Shown here: piece after piece, positions 1 to 5,309 of the stretch
Numbering within the stretch: the stretch's first letter is position 1
Layout of the letters: each line of letters opens with the position of its first letter
Assembly (NCBI GenBank): GCA_031287285.1
Contig: JAITTC010000176.1
Span: forward strand, 1-5,309
DNA from: Christensenellaceae bacterium
Lineage (GTDB): Bacteria; Bacillota; Clostridia; Christensenellales; UBA1750
Reading direction: 5' to 3'
DNA length: 5,309 nt
The notes under the pieces: generated by a model
Told to the model about the DNA's origin: nothing
Databases searched by the model: none
The model's input: only the letters and a program-made list of their open reading frames with translations
Made by a program: the position numbers and the translations under genes

Positions 1-961
1 GCAAGGCCCCGCGCGGGGCGAGATCGACTGGGGGCGCAGGGCCGACCATATGCAGCAGCACACGGGCCAGCATCTGCTTTCGCACGCCTTTTATGCGCTG
101 TTTGGCGCGCATTCGCTGGGCCTGCACATCGGCGCGGAGGATGCTTATGTCGATTTGCGGCTGGATGGCGGCCCCCTGCCCGAGCAAGCCCTTTCATTGG
201 CCGAAATCCTGGCAAACGACCTGATTTACGCCGACTTGCCCGTGCGGCAGTTCTTCCCCACACCCGAGGAGCTGAAAAAACTGCCCCTTCGCAAGGAGCC
301 TGACGCGCACGAGAACCTGCGCGTGGTGCAGATCGGGCCGGAGGCGGTGGCCTGCTGCGGCACGCACCTGCCCTCGACCGGGCAGGCGAGGCTGGTTTTG
401 GCGCTTAGGAGTCAGGCAAGCCACGGCAACCTGCGGGTGTTCTTTTTGGCCGGGGATCGCGCCCTGCAAAGGGCCAAGCTTTGCGTGCGCGAGGCGACGG
501 CCGCAGCAGCCGCTCTTTCGTGCCCGGTCGGCAGCCTTTTTGCCATGGTGCAAAGGCTGCAGGGCGAGCAAAAGGAGCTTGCGCGCGAGCTTAACCGCGA
601 AAAAACCCAGAGCGCCCTTCTTGCCCTGCGGCAAAAGGCGCCCCTTGAAATCGCCGGGGAAACGGTTTTGCTGGCGGGCTTTGAGGGGCTTGAGCCAAGG
701 CCCCTGCAGGAGGCTGCTGCTGCCCTTCCGGGCGGCGCCTCGATCGCCTGCCTGTTTTCGAGGCAGGAAGGCGGCGTGACCGCCGCTCTGGCGCGCTCTG
801 GGGCGGGCGGGCGGAGCATGGCGGAGCTTTTTTCGGCCTTTTCGGCAGCTTTTGGCGGCAAGGGCGGCGGCCGGGCGGATTTTGCCCAGGGGCGGCTTAA
901 GAGCTATGACGAGGGCAAGGCCTTAGGAGTCATCCGCGACTTTTTGAATAAGGGCGACTAA
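1..961 (+). CDS. Alanyl-tRNA editing protein, AlaX type with C-terminal DHHA1 domain (5' end cut by window)
   Basis: The reading frame is open from the window edge (first whole codon at base 2), giving 319 visible residues. The ATG at 50 is internal, because conserved sequence (EIDWGRRADHMQQHTGQH) continues upstream of it. AlaX proteins hydrolyse Ser- or Gly-mischarged tRNA(Ala) in the cytoplasm. Visible zinc-site motifs are HTGQH (His20 and His24) and CCGTH (Cys118 and His122), matching the family HxxxH and CxxxH. EELKKLPLRKEP between them is typical of stand-alone AlaX. A charged, probably coiled-coil helix lies at about 181-212. A DHHA1 domain follows, with glycine-rich GGKGGGRADFAQG at 285-297 (bases 854-892). 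Family members of this type are about 390-400 residues, so roughly 70-80 N-terminal residues are missing. The residue after the first zinc Cys is Cys, where the family usually has Gly. The C-terminal third of AlaRS is the alternative, but DHMQQHTGQHLLS and LPLRK favour AlaX. Confidence 0.9.
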   Translation, partial: QGPARGEIDWGRRADHMQQHTGQHLLSHAFYALFGAHSLGLHIGAEDAYVDLRLDGGPLPEQALSLAEILANDLIYADLPVRQFFPTPEELKKLPLRKEPDAHENLRVVQIGPEAVACCGTHLPSTGQARLVLALRSQASHGNLRVFFLAGDRALQRAKLCVREATAAAAALSCPVGSLFAMVQRLQGEQKELARELNREKTQSALLALRQKAPLEIAGETVLLAGFEGLEPRPLQEAAAALPGGASIACLFSRQEGGVTAALARSGAGGRSMAELFSAFSAAFGGKGGGRADFAQGRLKSYDEGKALGVIRDFLNKGD

Positions 962-987
962 AAACGCAAAAAAGGGGGAATCAAGGC

Positions 988-1233
988 ATGGCAATCTATA
1001 AGCTTAGCGGCACCTGCGCCTCCGCCGTGGATCTGGAGATCGAAGGCGGCCTCATCACGAAGCTGCAATTCACGGGCGGCTGCATGGGCAATACCCAGGG
1101 CGTGGCCAAGCTCGCCATCGGCAGAAGGCCCGAGGAGGTCATCGGGCTGGTCGAGGGCATTCAGTGCAGGAACGGCACCTCCTGCCCGGATCAGCTCGCC
1201 AAGGCGCTCAAAAAAGCGCTCGCGAGCGCGTAA
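988..1233 (+). CDS. Small TSCPD-domain protein (TIGR03905-like), function unknown
   Basis: A complete 81-residue protein made of a single TSCPD domain. The name-giving motif is visible as GTSCPDQLAKAL (Thr64-Ser65-Cys66-Pro67-Asp68). Other family signatures are GTC near the N-terminus and GGCMGNTQGVAKL in the middle. Its four cysteines (10, 32, 60, 66) all lie in conserved-looking motifs, so a metal site or redox role is possible but unproven. The same domain occurs at the C-terminus of B12-dependent ribonucleotide reductases; the free-standing form has no established function that I know of. There is no signal peptide or membrane segment, so it should be cytoplasmic. The start is supported by AAAGGGGG at 971-978, 9 bp before the ATG. 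It lies 26 bp after the AlaX gene and 52 bp before glyA, consistent with one operon. Confidence 0.88.
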   Translation: MAIYKLSGTCASAVDLEIEGGLITKLQFTGGCMGNTQGVAKLAIGRRPEEVIGLVEGIQCRNGTSCPDQLAKALKKALASA

Positions 1234-1285
1234 AGAGGCTGAAGAGGCCTAAAGAAGTTCAATGTTTGAAAGGGGTTTTTAAGGG

Positions 1286-2524
1286 ATGTTGGATTTGGAG
1301 CTGGTGGCGCAGGCAGACCAGGAAATCGCGGCCGCCATGGAAAAGGAGCTCGGCCGCCAGAGGGATCACATCGAGCTGATCGCCTCTGAAAACTTCGTGT
1401 CCCCAGCCGTGATGGCGGCGATGGGCAGCCACCTTACGAATAAGTACGCAGAGGGCTACCCCGGCAAGCGCTATTATGGCGGCTGCGAGTATGTCGACAT
1501 CGTCGAGGAGCTGGCCCGCGAGCGCGCCAAGGCGCTCTTTGGCGCGGAGCACGCAAACGTGCAGCCGCACTCCGGCGCGCAGGCCAATATCGCGGTGTAT
1601 TTCGCGCTTTTGCAGCCTGGCGATACGATTTTGGGCATGAATCTTTCGCATGGCGGGCATTTAACGCACGGCAGCCCGGTGAACCTCTCGGGCAAGTACT
1701 TTCACATCGTGCCCTACGGCGTGAGCGAAAAGGACGAAACCATCGACTACGACGAGCTGCGCCGCCTGGCGCTCGAGCATAGGCCCAAGCTGCTCTTGGC
1801 GGGCGCTTCGGCCTACCCGAGGATCATCGATTTTGAGAGGCTCTCGGCCATCGCCAAGGAGGCGGGCTGCCAGTTTATGGTTGACATGGCCCACATCGCG
1901 GGCCTCGTGGCCGCCGGGCTTCATCCAAACCCCGTTCCCTATGCCGATGTCGTGACCACCACCACGCACAAGACCCTTCGCGGCCCGCGCGGCGGTATGA
2001 TCCTGTGCAAGAAGGAATACGCCAAGAAGATCGATTCCGGCATCTTCCCGGGCACCCAGGGCGGGCCGCTCATGCACGTCATCGCCGCGAAGGCGATCTG
2101 CTTTAAGGAGGCCTTGGAGCCAGCCTTCCGCGATTACCAGGAGCAAACCATCAAAAACGCGCAGGCGCTGGCCAAGGAGCTCGTTCTCGGCGGGCTGCGC
2201 CTCGTTTCCGGCGGAACCGACAACCACCTGATGCTGGTGGACCTAAGCGCCCTGGGCGTGACCGGCAAGGACCTGGAGCGCAGGCTCGACGCCGCGCACA
2301 TCACCGTCAACAAGAACACCATCCCCTTTGAAACCCAGTCCCCCTTCGTGACCTCGGGCGTTCGCATCGGCACGCCCGCCGTGACAAGCCGCGGCATGGG
2401 CGAAGACGAGATGCGCGCGATCGGCAGGCTGATCGCGCGCCTGGCCAAGGAGGGCGACAGCGCCATCGAGCCCGTGAAGGCCGAAGTGCTGAAGCTCTGT
2501 GAGCGCTTCCCGCTGTATTCATAA
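1286..2524 (+). CDS. glyA: Serine hydroxymethyltransferase
   Basis: A complete 412-residue PLP enzyme of the usual bacterial length (E. coli GlyA is 417). It interconverts serine and glycine with tetrahydrofolate, supplying 5,10-methylene-THF for one-carbon metabolism in the cytoplasm. Signatures in order are IELIASENF (30-38), NKYAEGYPGKRYYGG (52-66, substrate and PLP contacts including Tyr54, Glu56 and Tyr64), SHGGHLTHG (121-129, His125 stacking on PLP), DMAHIAGL (Asp200 and His203), and the PLP-lysine motif TTTTHKTLRGPRGG with Lys229. Arg360 in SGVRIGTPA matches the substrate-carboxylate arginine. No expected residue is missing. The start is supported by GAAAGGGG at 1268-1275, 10 bp before the ATG; the AAGGG touching the ATG is too close to serve. 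It is the last gene of its block and is followed by a strong terminator. Confidence 0.98.
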   Translation: MLDLELVAQADQEIAAAMEKELGRQRDHIELIASENFVSPAVMAAMGSHLTNKYAEGYPGKRYYGGCEYVDIVEELARERAKALFGAEHANVQPHSGAQANIAVYFALLQPGDTILGMNLSHGGHLTHGSPVNLSGKYFHIVPYGVSEKDETIDYDELRRLALEHRPKLLLAGASAYPRIIDFERLSAIAKEAGCQFMVDMAHIAGLVAAGLHPNPVPYADVVTTTTHKTLRGPRGGMILCKKEYAKKIDSGIFPGTQGGPLMHVIAAKAICFKEALEPAFRDYQEQTIKNAQALAKELVLGGLRLVSGGTDNHLMLVDLSALGVTGKDLERRLDAAHITVNKNTIPFETQSPFVTSGVRIGTPAVTSRGMGEDEMRAIGRLIARLAKEGDSAIEPVKAEVLKLCERFPLYS

Positions 2525-2548
2525 GGCTGGGCGCCCAAGGATTTAAGA

Positions 2549-2584
2549 GCCTCGCGCCGGGAAACCGGCGCGGGGCCTTTTTTT
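2549..2584 (+). terminator. Intrinsic terminator of the AlaX-TSCPD-glyA block
   Basis: A GC-rich 12-bp stem pairs 2549-2560 with 2565-2576, with a single T-G wobble (2552/2573). It is capped by a GAAA tetraloop (2561-2564) and followed after one C by seven T (2578-2584). It begins 24 bp after the glyA stop. There is no matching A-run before the left arm, so it should act on the plus strand only. It separates block 1 transcription from the sporulation block. Confidence 0.95.
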
Positions 2585-2586
2585 GC

Positions 2587-2611
2587 GCCCTTTTCTTCTA
2601 AAGGGAAGGGC
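2587..2611 (+). other. Second hairpin in the glyA-spoIIR gap
   Basis: GCCCTTTTCTT (2587-2597) can pair with AAGGGAAGGGC (2601-2611) around a 3-base loop, giving an 11-bp stem with two G-T wobbles. A run of T (2627-2632) lies about 15 bp downstream, too far for a classical terminator. It starts right after the T-run of the main terminator. It may be a backup structure or chance in a purine-rich stretch. Confidence 0.3.
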
Positions 2612-2650
2612 AGGCGCGGGGAATTCTTTTTTGAAATGGCCCTTTTCATC

Positions 2651-2680
2651 GCATAAAAATGGGCGGCCTTGCCAACACTG
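2651..2680 (+). promoter_or_regulatory. Candidate sigma-F promoter for spoIIR
   Basis: GCATA (2651-2655) fits the sigma-F -35 pattern GYWTA. After a 15-bp spacer, GCCAACACTG (2671-2680) keeps the conserved G, A, A and T of the -10 pattern GGNNANANTW, with mismatches at positions 2 and 10. Transcription would begin near 2687, just before the Shine-Dalgarno site and 17 bp before the ATG at 2704. spoIIR is a sigma-F gene in Bacillus, which supports this reading. An overlapping sigma-A-like pair, TTGAAA (2631-2636), 17 bp, TAAAAA (2654-2659), cannot be excluded. Confidence 0.45.
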
Positions 2681-2690
2681 TGACTATAGA

Positions 2691-2700
2691 AAGAGGTGAG
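2691..2700 (+). promoter_or_regulatory. Ribosome binding site that sets the spoIIR start
   Basis: AAGAGGTGAG is a good match to the anti-Shine-Dalgarno sequence and sits just before the ATG at 2704. The in-frame ATG at 2659 has no such site and lies inside the candidate promoter. The start is therefore placed at 2704. Confidence 0.85.
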
Positions 2701-2703
2701 TCC

Positions 2704-3339
2704 ATGCGACGAAGTCTTTGGGCGTTCGCGCAGCAGCCCCTGGGGCGCCGCCTGCTGCTGCGCGCTTTGCTCGTGTTTCTGGCGTTTTCGCTGCTTTCGC
2801 TGGCGCTGTATTACCTGGGGGCAGGGCATAAGACCGCCCTGGCCGCGGCGATTGAAAAGGGGGATCTTCTGCGGCTGCACATCCTGGCCAACGACGACAG
2901 CCCCTATGCCCAAGAAACCAAGCTCTACGTCCGCGATCGGGTTTTGGAAGCGCTATCGCCCATGCTGAGCGCCGCAAAGAGCGAGGGGGAGGCTGAGACG
3001 CTGGCGCTTCAAAACCTCGATTTGGCGCTCGGCGCGGCAAGGGCAGCGGCGCTGGAGCGCGGCTTTGAAGGGGAGATCAGCGCGGCCATCGGAACCTTCC
3101 CCTTCCCCGACAAAACCTATGCCGGGCATCTGGTGCCCGCGGGGGAATACCGGGCGCTGCGCATCGTTTTGGGCGAGGGGAAGGGCCGGAATTGGTGGTG
3201 CGTGATGTACCCGCCGCTCTGCTTTGTGGGCGAGGAAGCGGTGGAGCCGGATGCGGTGCGCTTTGAGTCCGCCATCGCCGGCTGGTTTAAGAAATGCAAG
3301 CAAAAATGGGACGAAAAAGGGAGGGAAACAGCGCCATGA
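2704..3339 (+). CDS. spoIIR: Stage II sporulation protein R
   Basis: A 211-residue SpoIIR, close to the usual length (about 220). In Bacillus it is made in the forespore, exported into the intermembrane space, and needed for SpoIIGA to process pro-sigma-E in the mother cell. The N-terminus is basic (MRR, then GRR at 14-16) and followed by a hydrophobic segment at about 17-38, a signal anchor or signal peptide. Family hallmarks are LRLHILANDDSPYAQETKL (56-74) with VRDRVLEAL just after, and GKGRNWWCVMYPPLCF (159-174) with two cysteines. The start at 2704 is chosen for its Shine-Dalgarno site; the longer frame from 2659 would add 15 residues and overlap the likely promoter. Its TGA stop (3337-3339) overlaps the sleB ATG as ATGA, indicating co-transcription and probably translational coupling. 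Confidence 0.96.
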   Translation: MRRSLWAFAQQPLGRRLLLRALLVFLAFSLLSLALYYLGAGHKTALAAAIEKGDLLRLHILANDDSPYAQETKLYVRDRVLEALSPMLSAAKSEGEAETLALQNLDLALGAARAAALERGFEGEISAAIGTFPFPDKTYAGHLVPAGEYRALRIVLGEGKGRNWWCVMYPPLCFVGEEAVEPDAVRFESAIAGWFKKCKQKWDEKGRETAP

Positions 3340-4004
3340 AGGGGATTTTACGCAGGGTGAGCGCTTTGCTGCTGGGGCTTGTGCTGCTGCTTGGGCAGGC
3401 GCAGGCGGCGACCGTCTATTGGGGAATGAGCGGCGAAAACGTGCGCAAGGTGCAGCAGAAGCTGGTGCAATACGGCTACTTAAAGGGCGCCGTAGACGGC
3501 GTTTTTGGCCAGGCCACCTATGACGCGGTGGTCTACTTCCAAAAGAAGAACGGGCTGAAGGCAGACGGCGTGGTCGGCGACGCGACCTTGGCCGCGCTGG
3601 GGGTGAATCTCGGCACCAGCTCTTCGAGCTCGCGCGGGGGCAGCGGCTCGTATTCGCAGAGCCTAAACCTTTTGGCAAGGCTGGTCTATGCGGAGGCGCG
3701 GGGTGAATCCTACGCGGGGCAGGTCGCGGTGGCCGCGGTGGTGCTCAACCGCGTGCGCAGCGCCTCCTTCCCTAACAGCGTTTCTGGTGTGATCTACCAA
3801 AGCGGCGCCTTTGATGTGGTCTATGACGGGCAGATCAACCTAAGCCCGAACGAAACCGCGCTGCGCGCAGCGCAAGACGCGCTCAACGGCTGGGATCCTT
3901 CGGGCGGCGCGCTGTATTACTATAATCCTGCCAAGTCCACGTCCTCGTGGATCTGGTCGCGCAGGGTGATCACGGTCATCGGCAAGCACCGCTTTGCGGT
4001 TTAA
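3336..4004 (+). CDS. sleB: Spore cortex-lytic enzyme SleB
   Basis: A 222-residue exported cell-wall hydrolase. SleB is a lytic transglycosylase that is stored in the dormant spore and degrades muramic-lactam-containing cortex peptidoglycan at germination. A signal peptide covers residues 1-24 (MKGILRR, a Leu-rich core, then AQA before the likely cut). A PG_binding_1 domain at about 30-89 includes ENVRKVQQKLVQYGYLKG and VDGVFGQATYDAV. A Ser/Gly linker (94-108) leads to the Hydrolase_2 catalytic domain (109-222). YAEARGESYAGQVAVAAVVL carries the expected catalytic glutamate, Glu120. YYYNPAKSTSSWIW and IGKHRF near the end are typical. The start at 3336 has AAGGGAGG at about 3317-3324, and the in-frame ATG at 3294 would spoil the signal peptide. 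The gene overlaps spoIIR by 4 bp. No promoter of its own was seen, although sleB is a sigma-G gene in Bacillus. Confidence 0.96.
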   Translation: MKGILRRVSALLLGLVLLLGQAQAATVYWGMSGENVRKVQQKLVQYGYLKGAVDGVFGQATYDAVVYFQKKNGLKADGVVGDATLAALGVNLGTSSSSSRGGSGSYSQSLNLLARLVYAEARGESYAGQVAVAAVVLNRVRSASFPNSVSGVIYQSGAFDVVYDGQINLSPNETALRAAQDALNGWDPSGGALYYYNPAKSTSSWIWSRRVITVIGKHRFAV

Positions 4005-4013
4005 GGGGGCGGG
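4005..4013 (+). promoter_or_regulatory. Ribosome binding site before the TTG start of ypeB
   Basis: With the preceding AA of the sleB stop, GGGGGCGGG gives an AAGGGGG-type site a few bases before TTG at 4017. It supports initiation at this non-ATG codon. The next in-frame ATG (4134) lies beyond the membrane segment and has no comparable site. Confidence 0.6.
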
Positions 4014-4016
4014 ATT

Positions 4017-5309
4017 TTGAGAAAGGCAACCAACTGGCTGATCGCAGCGCTTTCGCTGCTTTTCATCGCAAGCCTTTGCTGGGGCGTGATCGGGCAGGTC
4101 GCGCGCTTCAGGCAGCAGCGCGTGCTCGAGAGCATGTTCCGGCGCTCGTACTATTCCTTCGTGGGCTCGATGGATGAAATCGAGGTCAATCTATCGAAGC
4201 TCCTAGCGTCTTCCGCCCCCGAGCAGGAGGTGCTTCTGCTCACGAGGGTGGCAAAGCTGGCGGAAAACGGCGCGGACGCCCTCTCGGGCCTGCCGGTGGA
4301 CGAGAGCAGCGAAAAGCTGATGGGCTTCGTTACGCGCCTTGGGGATTACTGCGGCGTGCTGGCCCAAAGGGGGGCGGAGGAAGGCAGAGCCCTTTCGCAA
4401 GAGGAGCGCCAGGGGCTGCAAAGCCTGCTCGGCAGGCAGGCGGAGCTGAACGCCATGGCGCAAAGCGTCGATCCTTCCGGGCTTTTGCGGCTCGACTTCG
4501 CGGGCAAGATCAGCCTGCCGGAAACGGTGCCCCTGCTTGACTTAAGCCAGGTGCAGGGCGAGATCCCGATGCTGATCTACGACGGCCCCTTCTCGGAAGC
4601 TGCGGCCGGCGAGCCCAAAAACCTGGGCGAAGAGCAGATTAACGAGGAAATCGCCCTCTCGGTGGCGCAGGGCTTCATCGGGCCCGAGCGAATCAGCTCG
4701 CTTGCGATCGCCGAAAGCGCGCAGGAGGGCGAGATTCCGGCCTTCACCGTGGAGGCTGAAACCACGGATTCGGGCAAGCTCAGCCTGCAGATCAGCAAAC
4801 AGGGCGGCAAGGTTCTATGGATGAGCCCAGAATCCTCGCCCGGCGCTGCGAACCTGAGCGCGCAGGAATGCCAGCAGGCGGCCGAAAGCTTCTTGCGCGA
4901 GCGCGGCCTTTGGCCCATGGAGGCCGGTTACTGGCAAATGTATTCCGGGATGATCGTCTTTAACTTCTGCGCGCTGGAAGATGGAATCCGGCTCTATCCG
5001 GATCTCATCAAGCTGCAGGTTTCGATGGAAAGCGGGAAGGTGATCGGCTTTGAGGCCGGGAATTACTGGCGGAACCACGAAGCGCGGCAGCTGCCGGCGG
5101 CTGCCGTCAGCCAGGGGGAGGCAGCCGCGCTGGCCGGCGAAATCGAGGTTGAAAATGTTCGCCTGGCGCTGATTCCGAGCGCCGCCGGCGAGAAGTTCTG
5201 CTATGAAGTCAGGGGCAGCAGGGGCGGCGAAACCTTTCTCATCTACATCAATGCGGAAAGCGGCAAGACCGAGAATATCTTAAAGCTCCTTCTGGAGGCC
5301 GACAAGGAA
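4017..5309 (+). CDS. ypeB: Germination protein YpeB (3' end cut by window)
   Basis: 431 codons are open from TTG at 4017 to the window edge with no stop; B. subtilis YpeB is about 450 residues, so only a short tail is missing. YpeB is a membrane-anchored spore protein needed for SleB to accumulate and stay stable, and SleB protects YpeB in turn. One N-terminal membrane segment lies at about 6-27 (WLIAALSLLFIASLCWGVIG). A helical N-terminal region runs to about 180. The family motif LIYDGPFSE (187-194) follows, then C-terminal PepSY-like repeats at roughly 205-280, 281-357 and 362 to the end. Typical motifs are RLYPDLIKLQV, GKVIGFEAGNYWRNH and ETFLIYINAESGKTENIL. TTG is the only near start with a Shine-Dalgarno site that keeps the membrane segment. 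It lies 12 bp after the sleB stop, so the two are surely co-transcribed. Confidence 0.93.
   Translation, partial: MRKATNWLIAALSLLFIASLCWGVIGQVARFRQQRVLESMFRRSYYSFVGSMDEIEVNLSKLLASSAPEQEVLLLTRVAKLAENGADALSGLPVDESSEKLMGFVTRLGDYCGVLAQRGAEEGRALSQEERQGLQSLLGRQAELNAMAQSVDPSGLLRLDFAGKISLPETVPLLDLSQVQGEIPMLIYDGPFSEAAAGEPKNLGEEQINEEIALSVAQGFIGPERISSLAIAESAQEGEIPAFTVEAETTDSGKLSLQISKQGGKVLWMSPESSPGAANLSAQECQQAAESFLRERGLWPMEAGYWQMYSGMIVFNFCALEDGIRLYPDLIKLQVSMESGKVIGFEAGNYWRNHEARQLPAAAVSQGEAAALAGEIEVENVRLALIPSAAGEKFCYEVRGSRGGETFLIYINAESGKTENILKLLLEADKE

Noticed and set aside
6..19. Perfect palindrome GCCCCGCGCGGGGC
   Set aside because: It lies within coding sequence of a GC-rich gene, is short, and has no T-run or other site nearby.
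194..861. Two minus-strand open frames inside the AlaX gene
   Set aside because: Both lie wholly opposite a strongly conserved coding region and show no domain.
1..961. C-terminal part of alanyl-tRNA synthetase instead of AlaX
   Set aside because: The lengths would fit, but DHMQQHTGQHLLS and EELKKLPLRK are typical of stand-alone editing proteins rather than AlaRS. Upstream sequence would settle it.
2659..2703. Upstream ATG that would lengthen SpoIIR by 15 residues
   Set aside because: It has no ribosome binding site, overlaps the likely promoter, and would place extra polar residues before the signal sequence.
2134..2913. Long minus-strand open frame across the glyA end and the spoIIR start
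   Set aside because: It crosses the glyA terminator and two well-identified plus-strand genes. The translation is low-complexity and resembles no family; it is a GC-rich shadow frame.
3294..3335. Upstream ATG that would lengthen SleB by 14 residues
   Set aside because: It lies deep in spoIIR, lacks a good ribosome binding site, and would put a charged stretch before a standard signal peptide.
3150..3335. Search for a sigma-G promoter inside spoIIR ahead of sleB
   Set aside because: No GHATR-like -35 paired with a CATNNTA-like -10 at proper spacing could be found by eye.
2953..3678. 241-codon minus-strand open frame over spoIIR and sleB
   Set aside because: Its composition is dominated by Arg, Pro, Ser and Ala, as expected opposite GC-rich coding sequence, and it has no recognisable domain.

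Overview
This is a GC-rich stretch (judged by eye, not computed) in which every gene lies on the plus strand. It carries a sporulation gene (spoIIR) and a spore-germination pair (sleB-ypeB), so the source is an endospore-forming Firmicute. The GC content, the stand-alone AlaX editing protein and the TSCPD small protein suggest a GC-rich member of the Clostridia rather than a Bacillus. I cannot name the genus from this sequence.

Layout. Block 1 (1-2524) has three genes: the 3' part of an alanyl-tRNA editing protein (AlaX type with a DHHA1 tail), an 81-residue TSCPD-domain protein of unknown function, and a complete glyA (serine hydroxymethyltransferase). Gaps are 26 and 52 bp, each containing a Shine-Dalgarno site. 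A textbook intrinsic terminator (2549-2584) closes the block. A 179-bp intergenic region (2525-2703) holds that terminator, a second weaker hairpin and a candidate sigma-F promoter. Block 2 (2704-5309) is spoIIR, sleB and ypeB. The spoIIR stop and sleB start overlap as ATGA, and ypeB follows sleB after 12 bp. ypeB starts at TTG and runs off the window, probably only a few residues short of its end.

How the genes may work together. In block 1, AlaX-type proteins clear Ser-tRNA(Ala) and Gly-tRNA(Ala), and SHMT interconverts serine and glycine, so the set may link Ser/Gly metabolism to translation quality control; this is inference. In block 2, SpoIIR is the forespore signal that triggers pro-sigma-E processing in the mother cell early in sporulation. 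SleB is a cortex-lytic enzyme stored in the spore, and YpeB is its partner and stabiliser. Joining an early sporulation signal to germination genes made late in the forespore is the most notable arrangement in the window.

No mobile element, CRISPR array, tRNA or rRNA was seen. Apart from the TSCPD protein, all gene products belong to well-known families. I found no clearly novel system; the points of interest are gene order, start codons and regulation.
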